Program-made: the position numbers and the translations under genes
Part shown: piece by piece, positions 45,259 through 54,028 of the stretch
How the letters are laid out: every line of letters starts with the position of its first letter
Position numbering within the stretch: position 1 is the stretch's first letter
The notes under the pieces: generated by a model
The model's database searches: none
Told to the model about the DNA's origin: nothing
Seen by the model: only the letters and a program-made list of their open reading frames with translations
DNA from: JANWHQ01 sp963775275
GTDB lineage: Bacteria; Pseudomonadota; Alphaproteobacteria; Caulobacterales; Caulobacteraceae
Assembly (NCBI GenBank): GCA_963775275.1
Contig: CAVZII010000004.1
Coordinates: 1-64,000 of the forward strand
Direction: 5' to 3'
DNA: 64,000 bases

Positions 45259-46185
45259 ATGACCCAGAACGTCCACGTCATATCCGGCCTGCCCCGATCG
45301 GGCTCTACGCTGCTGTCCGCCATTCTCAGGCAGAACCCGAACATTCACGCCGGCATGAGCACCCCGGTGCTTGGATTGCTGGGGGCGCTGCAGGTGGGCA
45401 TGAGCGGCAAGGCCGAGATGCACCCGCTCATCACCGACGAGATTCGGCGAGACGTGCTGCGGGGCGCCTTCGAAAGCTACTACAAGGGGCTGTGGGACTT
45501 CGAGACGATCTTCGACACGAGCCGGGCCTGGTGCGGCAGGCTGTTCCTGCTCCATGAGCTGTTTCCGACGGCGAAGGTGGTCTGTTGCGTGCGCGCCCTG
45601 CCGTGGATCTTCGACAGCGTGGAGCGGATCGTCCGTTCCAATCCGCTGGAACCGTCGCGCATGTTCGGCTTCGAGCCCAGCGGCAGCGTCTACAGTCGCG
45701 TCGACACATTGATGGCGCCCGGCGGCATGGTCGGCGGCGCGTACGGCTGTCTCAAGGACGCGTTCTACGGCGGATATTCCGACAAGCTGATCCTGCTCCC
45801 GTATGAAGCCCTGACCGCCCGGCCGGCCGAGTCCATCGCCGAACTCTACCAGTCGCTCGGCCTGGAGCCCTTCGACCACGACTTCGACAACGTGGAGTAC
45901 AATGCCGATGACTTCGACTTCCACCTCGGCGCGCGCGGTCTGCACACGGTTTCCGGCAAGGTGGAGCCCCGCCCGCGGCGCTTGAACCTGCCGCCTGACA
46001 TTCTGCAGCGGCTCGAGGGCACCGATTTCTGGAACCGCCCGGACGCAAGCCGGCGGAAGGTGCACATCATCGGCGCGGGCTCGCAAGACACGCCCGATAG
46101 CGCTCCGACGACGGCCCCAAGCACCGCCTTGCCGCCCATCGAGATGGCCTTGGGCGCACCCAGCGACTCCGCCGCGCCCCTGTAG
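45259..46185 (+). CDS. Sulfotransferase-family protein
   Basis: The ATG at 45259 follows CGGAGG. The 308-aa protein has the PAPS 5'-phosphosulfate loop SGLPRSGSTLLSAILRQNP near residue 9, and a downstream segment AKVVCCVRALPWIFDSVERI that fits the 3'-phosphate site (Arg and Ser). It likely transfers sulfate to a hydroxyl group of a small molecule, glycan or protein. There is no secretion signal. It converges on sctT with a 37-bp gap. A link to the T3SS as effector or modifier is possible but not shown. Confidence 0.78.
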   Translation: MTQNVHVISGLPRSGSTLLSAILRQNPNIHAGMSTPVLGLLGALQVGMSGKAEMHPLITDEIRRDVLRGAFESYYKGLWDFETIFDTSRAWCGRLFLLHELFPTAKVVCCVRALPWIFDSVERIVRSNPLEPSRMFGFEPSGSVYSRVDTLMAPGGMVGGAYGCLKDAFYGGYSDKLILLPYEALTARPAESIAELYQSLGLEPFDHDFDNVEYNADDFDFHLGARGLHTVSGKVEPRPRRLNLPPDILQRLEGTDFWNRPDASRRKVHIIGAGSQDTPDSAPTTAPSTALPPIEMALGAPSDSAAPL

Positions 46186-46222
46186 CTAACGCGGCCCAAG
46201 GCTGCGCGGCGCGGACGGCGCC

Positions 46223-47008
46223 TCACCTCAGGCTCTGGTGCAATCCTGCGACCGCCCTGGCTCCGTCCTTGAAGATCTCGCCGACGAACAGGTCCGCCGC
46301 CATCGCCGCCGTGATCGCCACGGCGAACACCGAGAACCACATCTTCAGGGCGATCGAGAGCAGGAATACATTGAACTGCGGAGAGAAGCGGTTCAGCAGG
46401 CCCAGGACGCCGTCGAGGAAGGTCGTCAGCACCAGCGCAGGAGCGGAGAACAGCAGAGCCAGGACCATCAGGTCCGCGAATACGCGCTGGAAGATGGTCA
46501 CGTCCTGCAGATGCAGGTGCAGGCCCGGCTGGCCAATCGGCCAAAGCACGTAGCTCTCGAGGATGATGTTGATCACGTAGAGCAGCCCGCCCGAAGCGGC
46601 GAAGGCGAACATCGCCAGGCGCGAGAAAAGACCTCCGTAGATCGAGCCGCTGGAGCCGGAGAACGGGTCGATCAGCATGAAGCGGGTGGTGTTGACCTTC
46701 TGGTCAATGAAGTCTCCGGCGATCTGCAGCGACCACAGCACGCCGGCGAAGAAGAAGCCGATGGTCAGGCCGATGTTAGCCTCAATGCAGAACGCCCCGA
46801 TCCAGCGCGTGGCGGTGAGATGGCCGACATCCCGAGCCGGCTGGAGCGCCAGCACGATCAGCCCCAGTCCCACGAACAGGCTGTTGCGGACCAGGGGAGG
46901 CGCCACCTCGCGGGTGAGGACCGGCAGCATGGCGAAGGCGCAGGCCGTGCGCATAAGGCTGAGGGCCAGGACCAGCACCGACTGGAAGTCGAAACCGGCT
47001 CCCGTCAC
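46223..47008 (-). CDS. sctT: T3SS export apparatus protein SctT
   Basis: A GTG start at 47008 overlaps the sctS stop (GTGA). The 261-aa protein has about six to eight spans and the SpaR/YscT/FliR pattern: ALSLMRTACAFAMLPVL, ANIGLTIGFFFAGVLWSLQI, GDFIDQKVNTTRF, and FSPQFNVFLLSIALK. SctT forms the base of the SctRST export gate in the inner membrane. It is the last gene of the main T3SS unit. The longer open frame upstream overlaps sctS and is not used. Confidence 0.9.
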   Translation of the reverse strand: MTGAGFDFQSVLVLALSLMRTACAFAMLPVLTREVAPPLVRNSLFVGLGLIVLALQPARDVGHLTATRWIGAFCIEANIGLTIGFFFAGVLWSLQIAGDFIDQKVNTTRFMLIDPFSGSSGSIYGGLFSRLAMFAFAASGGLLYVINIILESYVLWPIGQPGLHLHLQDVTIFQRVFADLMVLALLFSAPALVLTTFLDGVLGLLNRFSPQFNVFLLSIALKMWFSVFAVAITAAMAADLFVGEIFKDGARAVAGLHQSLR

Positions 47009-47277
47009 GGCCGCACGAGGCTCGCGAAGTTCGAGAAGATCTGGTCGCTGAAGTTGTAGAGCGTGGGTCCCATCATGCCGCCGAACAGGGCGAGGGCGAG
47101 CACGACCGCGATGAACTTCACCGCATATTGGATCGTCTGTTCCTGCAGCTGGGTCGCCGCCTGGAGAATGCTGACGGCCAGGCTGGCCACGGTGGCCATC
47201 AATATCGGCGGGGCCGACAGCGCCAACACCAGCCAAAGCCCCTGGTCCATCAGCCGGACCGCCTCGCTGTTCAGCAT
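47005..47277 (-). CDS. sctS: T3SS export apparatus protein SctS
   Basis: The 90-aa protein has two spans and the FliQ/YscS pattern: GLWLVLALSAPPILMATVA, SILQAATQLQEQTIQYAVKF, and VVLALALFGGMM. SctS joins SctR and SctT in the helical export gate. It overlaps sctT by 4 bp and follows sctR by 9 bp. Confidence 0.92.
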   Translation of the reverse strand: MLNSEAVRLMDQGLWLVLALSAPPILMATVASLAVSILQAATQLQEQTIQYAVKFIAVVLALALFGGMMGPTLYNFSDQIFSNFASLVRP

Positions 47278-47286
47278 CGTCGACGC

Positions 47287-47937
47287 CTAGTGGTAGGACG
47301 CGACAAGGCCGTGAGCGACCTTGGCCCAGCCGTCGATCAGGACGAACAGGAGGAGCTTGAACGGCAGGGACACGGTATTGGGCGCCATCATCATCATGCC
47401 CATGGCCAGAAGGACGTTGGCCACGACCAGATCGATCACCAGGAAAGGCAGGAAGATCAGGAAACCGATCTGGAAGGCGCTGGAGAGCTCGCTCACCGTG
47501 AAGGCCGGCATCACCACGAGAAAGTCCGTCTCGGTCAGCGTCTTCCCCTGCTTCGCGAGCATCCGGTTGCCCGTGACCATGAAGAAGCGCCGCTCACGGG
47601 CGGTTGAGTGCTTGAGGAGGAACTGCCGCAAAGGCTCCTTCGCCGCGTCGGCGTACGAGAGCATGCGCGAGACGTCGCTCGAGCTGGCCGCAGGCGGCTG
47701 CGCCTTGATCCGCGCCTGCATGTTCACCGCCACCGGGTACATGACGTACAGGGTCAGGATCAGGGCGAAGCCGTTGATCACGACGCTAGGCGGGGTCTGC
47801 TGCAGTCCCAGCGCGCTGCGCAGCAAACTCAACGACACGACGATCTTGGTGAACGAGGTGACCATCACCGCGAAGAACGGCGCCAGAGCCAGGAGGATGA
47901 TCGTCAGCAGAGCCGCTGCAGGGCTGATGTTCGCCAC
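47287..47937 (-). CDS. sctR: T3SS export apparatus protein SctR
   Basis: The 216-aa protein matches FliP/YscR: AVMVTSFTKIVVSLSLLRSA LGLQQTPP, then MARIKAQ-like MQARIKAQPPA, MPAFTVSELSSAFQIGFLIF LPFLVIDLVVANVLLAMGMM, and GWAKVAHGLVASY. Five SctR subunits form the export gate with SctS and SctT. It follows sctQ by 3 bp. Confidence 0.93.
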   Translation of the reverse strand: MANISPAAALLTIILLALAPFFAVMVTSFTKIVVSLSLLRSALGLQQTPPSVVINGFALILTLYVMYPVAVNMQARIKAQPPAASSSDVSRMLSYADAAKEPLRQFLLKHSTARERRFFMVTGNRMLAKQGKTLTETDFLVVMPAFTVSELSSAFQIGFLIFLPFLVIDLVVANVLLAMGMMMMAPNTVSLPFKLLLFVLIDGWAKVAHGLVASYH

Positions 47938-47940
47938 GGT

Positions 47941-48993
47941 CTAGCGCTCCACGGCGTCCACAAGGACGCCGTAACGCCCGCCGAGGGCTACGAGCCGGCC
48001 ATGGGCGATGGTCCGGCCCCCGACGGTCAGGCGAACCTGCGGCTCTCCGCCCTCATCGTGGGCGGGAAGGACAGAGCCTGGAGCGATGCGGGTTATGTCG
48101 GCCAGACGCGCCGGCCAGGGCCCCAGCTCGAAGCTGATGCCCACCGGCAAGTCTTCCAGGACGAGCGGCGCGCGATCGGCGGAGGCCTCCGGATTCTCGT
48201 CAACGTCTAGGACCATGGCGGCTTCTCCTGAGCGTCCGGCGCCGGATTGCAGCGCGGTGGAGGAATGGAATTGGTTCGAGGCCGGGTCGAACGCGCCGTC
48301 GGCCTCGAGTTCCGCCTCCAGGCGCAGCCGGGCGGGGAAGCGATCCCCCTCTCCCAGCCACACGAGGTCGCCGAGGGAGAGCCGTCGCAGCTCCGCAGCG
48401 GGAACCTCGGGACCGGCCACTGACAGCACGGCCGGGAGCGGAAGGTCAGACGGCAGACGCGACAGATCCGGAGGCCTGGCCGGCAGCTTGATCGACGCCG
48501 CGTCAGGGAGGCAGAGCGCCAGCTGGTGGAGCAGCCGGCCATCCTCGGCCCTGAGGTCCAGCCGCACGCAGAGCCCTTCGGCCGCGCCGAACCGGACCGG
48601 TCGCCAGGCCGGGCCGTCCCCTTCGAGCGCCTGAAGCACGAACTCGAGCCGGCCCATGGCGGCCAGCGGCGCGAGGATCGAGGAGGTCGAGCCCGGGCTC
48701 GGCCACGCCCCCGGGGCGCCGTCAACGCGCAAGGCGGCTGCGGCGACGGGACCAAGCGGGGTGTCGAACCAGAGCCACGGCTCGACGCCCAGGTCGGCGC
48801 AGGCGCCGACGGCGGCGTCCGCCACCAGCCGGCCGTCTCCGTCCATGAAGCCGAGTCCGTCGAAGGCGGCGAGCAGACGGGCCCGCGCCTGCGCTTCGCC
48901 GCGCGTCAGCCGGCGCTCGGCGACCACGGGGGCGACGGTTTCGGCGGCGCAGCGCGGCGCTGGAGCCGGAAGGGTGGATTGGCTGACGCTCAC
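47941..48993 (-). CDS. sctQ: T3SS cytosolic sorting platform protein SctQ
   Basis: The 350-aa protein ends in a SpoA domain (VLEDLPVGISFELGPWPARL, then IAPGSVLPAHDEGGEPQVRL TVGGRTIAHGRLVALGGRYG VLV). The N-terminal two-thirds are divergent, as is usual. SctQ forms the sorting platform with SctK, SctL and SctN. Its start overlaps the sctP stop by 4 bp. Internal translation of the SpoA part, known in some systems, is not evident here. Confidence 0.87.
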   Translation of the reverse strand: MSVSQSTLPAPAPRCAAETVAPVVAERRLTRGEAQARARLLAAFDGLGFMDGDGRLVADAAVGACADLGVEPWLWFDTPLGPVAAAALRVDGAPGAWPSPGSTSSILAPLAAMGRLEFVLQALEGDGPAWRPVRFGAAEGLCVRLDLRAEDGRLLHQLALCLPDAASIKLPARPPDLSRLPSDLPLPAVLSVAGPEVPAAELRRLSLGDLVWLGEGDRFPARLRLEAELEADGAFDPASNQFHSSTALQSGAGRSGEAAMVLDVDENPEASADRAPLVLEDLPVGISFELGPWPARLADITRIAPGSVLPAHDEGGEPQVRLTVGGRTIAHGRLVALGGRYGVLVDAVER

Positions 48994-49745
48994 AGCTCGC
49001 CGTCTCCCGCTGCGGACACGGGCGCGCCGGCGTCCAGTTGGAGCCCCGCGACGGACAGGCCCCTCGCCTCCAGCCGCCGCCTGAGCCGGTCCAGCTGGTT
49101 GGACACATCATGCACAGACTGTCGATCGACACTGAGGACCACGTCGACCGCGCCATCGGGCAGGACGTTCACGTCCAGACCCGAGACGGCCCAGCCGCTT
49201 TCCGGGAACTGGACGGCCAGCCCGTCAGGCGCGTGCATCGGCTGGGACTGCGCCTGCTCGGCGAGCGCGCCGAAACTTCGAGCCGGAACGTCATGGCTGC
49301 GCTCGGGGCCGGTGGCGCCGTTCGCATCGCCTTGCCTATGGGGCGCGCTCGGCGCATCCGCGACCGTCCGGGACTCCAGACGATGAAGACTGAGCGAAAG
49401 CCCGGCCAGCCCGGCGCCTTCCGGCCGCAGAGCCGCCGCCTTCGCTCCGCCGGTCAGCGGTGGCGGCGGCGCGGGAAGGGACGGAACCGCCGGGGCCGCC
49501 GGGTGGGACTGTTCCTTGGTCCGCCGCTTGTCCGGCGCGTGTCGCCCCGACACGCCAGCGCCCGGCGAAGCGAGCGCCGGCCGCACGGGAGCCCGCACCG
49601 GTTGGCCAAGCGCGTCCCGGGCCATCGTAAGGGCGTCGTGGAACTTCCCGCGCGCGCCGGGACCCGGATGCGGCAGGGCGGCGTCGGTCGCCGGCGCGTC
49701 GCTGCCGACGGCGTGCGACAGCGGCTTATCCACGATCCCATCCAT
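48990..49745 (-). CDS. sctP: T3SS needle-length / substrate-switch regulator SctP
   Basis: The protein is about 251 aa from the ATG at 49745; a TTG at 49781 is also in frame. It has a long Pro/Ala-rich disordered N-terminal part, and a C-terminal T3S4-like domain (GWAVSGLDVNVLPDGAVDVV, then DRQSVHDVSNQLDRLRRRLE). SctP measures needle length and triggers the switch in SctU. Assignment relies on position between sctO and sctQ plus this layout. Confidence 0.72.
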   Translation of the reverse strand: MDGIVDKPLSHAVGSDAPATDAALPHPGPGARGKFHDALTMARDALGQPVRAPVRPALASPGAGVSGRHAPDKRRTKEQSHPAAPAVPSLPAPPPPLTGGAKAAALRPEGAGLAGLSLSLHRLESRTVADAPSAPHRQGDANGATGPERSHDVPARSFGALAEQAQSQPMHAPDGLAVQFPESGWAVSGLDVNVLPDGAVDVVLSVDRQSVHDVSNQLDRLRRRLEARGLSVAGLQLDAGAPVSAAGDGEL

Positions 49746-50202
49746 CCGTGGACGCCCCCGACCGGCGGTGTTCCTGATCAAGCTCGCCCAGCCGGTCGCG
49801 CCGCCGCTGCGCGGCCGATGCCGCCGCCCTCTCCAGGACCTCCACGCCGCTGAGACGCGCGTTGGCCCGCCCCAGGCCGCGTCGGGCCGTCCGGAGCCGC
49901 GCGTCGGCTTCCGACACCGCAGCCGCCCCGGCGCGCGCGGCCTGAGCGGCGGCTTGCCGGCGGCTGATGAGCGCGTCGACGCGCGCCAGGGCGCTCATCC
50001 GCAGAGTCGGGTCGCTGGCCTCCTCGCCGAGCCAGATCGACAACCACTGGGCCTGGGTGTCGAGCGCCTCCAACAACTGCTCGTGACGGGCGAGCGCCGC
50101 CCGGGCGTCGTCGAGCGCCCGGCGGCGGAACTCGACCTCGGCCAGGGCGCGCTGAACCGCGCGTTCGCGCACCCTTCGAAGCTGAGCTAGGAGACGGGTC
50201 AC
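49726..50202 (-). CDS. sctO: T3SS stalk protein SctO
   Basis: The 158-aa protein is almost entirely predicted coiled coil, with Arg/Ala-rich heptads (RRALDDARAALARHEQLLEA, ISRRQAAAQAARAGAAAVSE). SctO is the FliJ-like stalk that links the ATPase to SctV. It lies between sctN and sctP, as in Ysc operons, and overlaps sctN by 4 bp. Confidence 0.8.
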   Translation of the reverse strand: MTRLLAQLRRVRERAVQRALAEVEFRRRALDDARAALARHEQLLEALDTQAQWLSIWLGEEASDPTLRMSALARVDALISRRQAAAQAARAGAAAVSEADARLRTARRGLGRANARLSGVEVLERAAASAAQRRRDRLGELDQEHRRSGASTDGWDRG

Positions 50203-51515
50203 GCCGCCAGCTCCTCAAGCGCGGCGAGCGCCTCCTCGAAGGAGACTTGCGTGTCCGCCGCCTGGCTGAGGAAGCGTTCGATCTCGGGCCAGCGGGCGAT
50301 CGCTTCGTCGGCCAGGACATCCTGGCCAGGCTCGTACTCGCCGATCTGCAGCAGCAGGTCGATCTCGGCGCGCTTGGCGATCCAAGACCGGACGCGCCGC
50401 CCCCACTCGCGGCGCCTGCCGTCGGCCAGGGCGTGGAACAGGCGGCTGATGCTGGCCTGGATGTCGATGGCCGGGTACCGGCCCGCCTCGCCGATCTTGC
50501 GCGAGAGGTAGATGTGGCCGTCCAGGATCGAGCGCACCTCCTCGCCGATCGGATCGGCGCCCTCCTCGCTCTCCTCGAGCAGTACGCTGTAGACGCCGGT
50601 GATGGAGCCGCGGCCGAAGGCGCCGGCCCGCTCGAACAGGCGCGGCAGCTCGGCGAAGACAGACGGCGGAAAGCCTCGGCGCACCGCCGGCTCGCCAGCC
50701 GCCAGGCCGATCTCACGCAAGGCCCGGGCGTATCGGGTGACTGAATCCATGATCAGAAGGACGCGCGCGCCGTCGGCGCAGAACGCCTCCGCAACAGCCG
50801 TGGCCATGTTGGCGGCGCGGACCCGCTCGATGGCCGGCCGATCCGACGTGGCGACCACGACCACCGATTTGCCGAGGCCGCGCCCAAGTGCGTTGTCCAG
50901 GAACTCCCTGACCTCCCGCCCGCGCTCGCCGACCAGGGCGATCACGTTCACCTCGGCCTGGCCATGGCGGCCGATCATCCCCAGCAGGCTGGACTTTCCG
51001 CCCCCTGCGGTCGCGAACACGCCCGTGCGCTGACCAACTCCGACCGTGAGCAGGCTGTCGACCGCGCGGACGCCGGTGGCGAAGACCTCGTCGATGACCC
51101 GCCGTTCCAGCGGGCCTGGGGGCTGGGAGTAGATCGGCCAGGGCGACAGCGGACCCGCAATCGGTCCGAGCCCGTCCAGCGGCGCGCCCAGACCATCGAT
51201 CACCCGGCCAAGCAGCCCCGGGCCGCAGAGAACCTCGCCATGGCGGCGCCCAGGGACGACCTCAGCGCTGAGGCCCAGGCCCTGCAGCGGCTTCAGCGCG
51301 CTGAGGATCGCCTCGTCTCCGGAAAAGCCGACCACCTCGGCCGGGATCTCTCCCCCGCCGCCCCCATCGCGGATGGTGCAACCCTGACCGATCCGCACGT
51401 CCAGGCCCGTAACCTTGACCATGCCGCCGAAGGCCCAGACTACCCGGCCCCGGCGCTCGAACGCCGGCGCCCGACGCAGGGCCAGCCGGAATGCCTGCTC
51501 CGTGTCAGGGGACAT
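50199..51515 (-). CDS. sctN: T3SS ATPase SctN
   Basis: The ATG at 51515 (MSPDTEQAF) gives 438 aa. Walker A is ATAGGGKSSLLGM near residue 169 and Walker B is ARVLLIMDSVTRYARALRE near 245. The FliI/YscN signatures GERGREVREFLD and GSITGVYSVLLEE(S)EEGADP are present. It unfolds substrates and releases chaperones. It overlaps the restored sctL end by 11 bp. Confidence 0.95.
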   Translation of the reverse strand: MSPDTEQAFRLALRRAPAFERRGRVVWAFGGMVKVTGLDVRIGQGCTIRDGGGGGEIPAEVVGFSGDEAILSALKPLQGLGLSAEVVPGRRHGEVLCGPGLLGRVIDGLGAPLDGLGPIAGPLSPWPIYSQPPGPLERRVIDEVFATGVRAVDSLLTVGVGQRTGVFATAGGGKSSLLGMIGRHGQAEVNVIALVGERGREVREFLDNALGRGLGKSVVVVATSDRPAIERVRAANMATAVAEAFCADGARVLLIMDSVTRYARALREIGLAAGEPAVRRGFPPSVFAELPRLFERAGAFGRGSITGVYSVLLEESEEGADPIGEEVRSILDGHIYLSRKIGEAGRYPAIDIQASISRLFHALADGRRREWGRRVRSWIAKRAEIDLLLQIGEYEPGQDVLADEAIARWPEIERFLSQAADTQVSFEEALAALEELAA

Positions 51516-52141
51516 CTCGGCCTTCCTCGGCGAAGCCGGCTTCCACCGCGGCGGCCATCGTCTCCAGCGCATCCACCTGCACCGACAGACGGGCGTGAGC
51601 GCAGCCGGACGCGAGCTCGAAGGCGCACTCGTCAGCAGCGAGGGTGGAAATCCTCCTCCACCCGGACGCCTACGCGCCGGTCGCTCAGGCAGCATTCCAC
51701 AGCGGGGCCGCACCCTGTGGGCACGCGCACGGCGAGCGGCTGCTCTGGCAGGAGGTCATCGAGCCGGCGGCTCACGAACAGCTCGATGGCGCGGCCCGCA
51801 TCGATCTCTCCGAGCAGGATCTTCACGACGTCCACAGCCAGCCGGCCGACGGCCGCCCGGCTCCTCGCCTGCTCGACGGCAAGCTCGGCCAGGAAGCCGC
51901 TCATCTGCTCGGCCGCCTCGCGCCGGGCGGCCGCCTTCCCGTCGGCGAACCCCGCCGCGAAACCCTCGGCTGCCGCCTCTTCCAGCCTGACCCGGCGAAG
52001 CTCGTCGACTTCGGTCAAGCGCTGACGACAGCGATTCAACAGCTCGGCGGAGCTGGACAGATCCGCCACCTCCCGAGCGGCCAGGCGCCAACCGTCGGTC
52101 GACAGCGCGGCGGTCTCGTCGAAAACGATCAGCCTGTGCAT
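51505..52141 (-). CDS. sctL: T3SS stator protein SctL (frame broken near 51637)
   Basis: The first frame from ATG 52141 encodes 169 aa: MHRLIVFDETAALSTDGWRL, a coiled-coil part (RLEEAAAEGFAAGFADGKAA), and a C-terminal domain that stops early at VEEDFHPRC. Removing one T in CGCTGCTGACG gives ADECAFELASGCAHARLSVQ VDALETMAAAVEAGF, the expected SctL end with stop at 51505. SctL tethers the ATPase to SctQ. Overlap with sctK and sctN is typical of the operon. Confidence 0.8.
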
Positions 52142-52659
52142 GCAGCCCCCGCCGTGCGAACCAACAGCGTCGCTCCGGCCTCGACCGCCAGGCGCGCCTG
52201 CACCGGATCGGGCGCTTCGTTGCCGAAGGCGGATACCGGCAAGCTGGCGAGGAGCAGGCGGCGACCCAGATCAATGAGAGCCCCGCGGTCGGGAATGTCT
52301 TGCGCCCCCTCGTGCGACGGGGGGATGGACAGGGGATCGAGGGCGAAGACCGCTTCCACCAGGGGCTCGGAAACGGCTGCAGCCAACCGGCGGAGCCACT
52401 CGCCGTCCAACATCGAGCGCCATGCCGCCGCGTGAGCCGCTGCGCCGATGCAGCACAGAAACGCGGCGAGGTCGTCCCGCCCCTGCACCGGCCACTGGGC
52501 CGCCTCGGCGATATCATCCACGCCGAACCCGGGATGGACTGCGGGCCTGCCCCAAGCTCGATAGCGCATGGGCAGGCTCGTGAGGTCGGTCAGCGCGCCG
52601 AGCAGCCGGGCCCCGCGCCAAGCCTCCCGACGATCGATCCCAGCATCGGAGAAGGTCAT
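52129..52659 (-). CDS. sctK: T3SS sorting-platform accessory protein SctK
   Basis: The ATG at 52659 overlaps the sctJ stop (ATGA). The 176-aa protein has SLPMRYRAWGRP and HPGFGVDDIAEAAQWPV and ends in a hydrophobic-rich part. SctK links SctQ to SctD. Identification rests mainly on position between sctJ and sctL and on length. SctK is characteristic of Ysc-like and some other families. Confidence 0.68.
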   Translation of the reverse strand: MTFSDAGIDRREAWRGARLLGALTDLTSLPMRYRAWGRPAVHPGFGVDDIAEAAQWPVQGRDDLAAFLCCIGAAAHAAAWRSMLDGEWLRRLAAAVSEPLVEAVFALDPLSIPPSHEGAQDIPDRGALIDLGRRLLLASLPVSAFGNEAPDPVQARLAVEAGATLLVRTAGAACTG

Positions 52660-53366
52660 GCGATCCGTCTCCGAAGCAGGTAGCGGAGACCCCATAGCCC
52701 CAGCGCGGCGACCCCGCTTGCCAGCGCCGCAGCGATCCAGACGATGGAGGACGGCGCTCTCGCGGCGTGGACCGGCCTCTTTGAGAAGGGCCGCGCGGGC
52801 GACAGGACCAAGCTGACACGATCGTAGGGCAGGCCTTCGACGCTGTTCGCGACCAGCGACTTGATCGAGCCGACCTGGCTCGAGAGATCGACGTGAGGGT
52901 CGTACTTGATGAAGACCGAGGCCGAGGGGAGCTTCTGGGTCTCGGCCATGGGATCGGGATCCGGCGTTGCGATGTGCACGCGGGCGACCACCACGCCATC
53001 GATCGTGGAGATGGTGCTCGACAGCTCCTGCGACAGGCCGAAGACGAGCCGAGCATGGTCCTCGGCCGGCGATGAGATGAAGCTGTCGTTCTTGAAGACA
53101 GTCCCCAGGCTCTCGAAGCGTCCTCTGGGCAGCCCCTTCGCCTCGAGGAGCGAGACGGACTGCGCGAACTCGGACTTGGAGGTCGTCAAGGTCCAGGACT
53201 TGCCGTCCTTGGTGGACTTCTCCGCGTCCAAGCCCGCCGACCTCAGCACCGCCACCATGTCGTTGGCGTCCCGCTCGGAAAGGCCCGTGTAGAGTTCGGC
53301 CTGCCCGCAGCCGACGAGGGCGAGCACGGCGATGAGGACGACGATGGCGCGGAGCCGCGGCGACAT
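52656..53366 (-). CDS. sctJ: T3SS inner-membrane ring lipoprotein SctJ
   Basis: The 236-aa protein has a lipobox (VLALVGC) with signal peptide. The YscJ/FliF domain follows: ELYTGLSERDANDMVAVLRS, VFGLSQELSSTISTIDGVVV ARVHI, and SASVFIKYDPHVDLSSQVGS IKSLVANSVEGLPYDRVSLV. One membrane span lies near the C-terminus (IVWIAAALASGVAALGLWGL). It forms the inner-membrane ring with SctD. Confidence 0.93.
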   Translation of the reverse strand: MSPRLRAIVVLIAVLALVGCGQAELYTGLSERDANDMVAVLRSAGLDAEKSTKDGKSWTLTTSKSEFAQSVSLLEAKGLPRGRFESLGTVFKNDSFISSPAEDHARLVFGLSQELSSTISTIDGVVVARVHIATPDPDPMAETQKLPSASVFIKYDPHVDLSSQVGSIKSLVANSVEGLPYDRVSLVLSPARPFSKRPVHAARAPSSIVWIAAALASGVAALGLWGLRYLLRRRIA

Positions 53367-53369
53367 GGC

Positions 53370-53733
53370 TCAGCTCTGCTCCCGAAACAGTTCCTGCAGG
53401 CCGTCTGAGCTGCGGCTGGCCGCGTTGGAGGTCAGTTCGCAATGGAACAGGAACTCGTCGCATCGCATGGACAGCATGACCATCTCGCCCGGCGTGACCT
53501 GGGCGCCGGACGAACTCGATCTGCTGCGCCGCGCCATCGAGCGCCGCCTGTTCGCCGCTCACGTTCTGCAGGGCGTCCACCAACTCCTTGAAGGTGGACT
53601 TGATCGGGTCAGCGCCGGCGCCCGCCTTGTGAGCGCCGGGCGCGGACGCCTCCGACGCCGAGAAATAGTGCACCTGTGCGCCGGAGGCCGATCCCGCCGC
53701 CAGCCCCGCTCCGGCGAGGACGAGCCCAGACAT
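53370..53733 (-). CDS. sctI: T3SS inner rod protein SctI (frame broken near 53510)
   Basis: From ATG 53733 the first frame reads MSGLVLAGAGLAAGSASGAQ and ends sense at AALDGAAQQIEF. Removing one G in TTCGTCCGG continues SGAQVTPGEMVMLSMRCDEF LFHCELTSNAASRSSDGLQE LFREQS, with stop at 53370. This tail fits the conserved end of SctI/YscI rod proteins (M-x-L-x-M-R, snxASRSSxGLQxLFRxQ). The full protein would be about 120 aa. It links the needle to the export gate. Confidence 0.72.
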
Positions 53734-53734
53734 C

Positions 53735-54028
53735 CTATTGCTTCCGCGCCATGGTCTGCAGGGCCTGGCCAAGCGAATTGACCGAATTGGCTTCCGCATT
53801 GGCCAGGAAGTTCATGCGCTGCAACTCTGCCGCCAGCTGGGTCTCGAGCGACGGCTTGTCGCTGCCTCCGCTCTGGATCTGGCTGGAAAGGTCCGTGAGC
53901 TTCTGAGCCTGGTCGTCGAGCGCACTGCCCCAGGCCCGGGCGATGGCTTCGAACCAAGAGTCCGACGAGGCCGAGCTCGTGCTGGTCGAGGCGTCTGAGC
54001 TCGAGCTGGTGGGATTGGTGTAGGTCAT
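53735..54028 (-). CDS. sctF: Candidate T3SS needle subunit SctF
   Basis: The 97-aa protein has a Ser/Thr-rich start, then two helices: SWFEAIARAWGSALDDQAQK, and SLETQLAAELQRMNFLANAE ANSVNSLGQALQTMARK. Small helix-turn-helix proteins with an NxxxxxxxSLxxxxx-type end are needle subunits. It lies between sctD and sctI, the sctF place in Ysc-type operons. It is slightly longer than typical (70-90 aa). A SctG- or chaperone-like role is the alternative. Confidence 0.58.
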   Translation of the reverse strand: MTYTNPTSSSSDASTSTSSASSDSWFEAIARAWGSALDDQAQKLTDLSSQIQSGGSDKPSLETQLAAELQRMNFLANAEANSVNSLGQALQTMARKQ

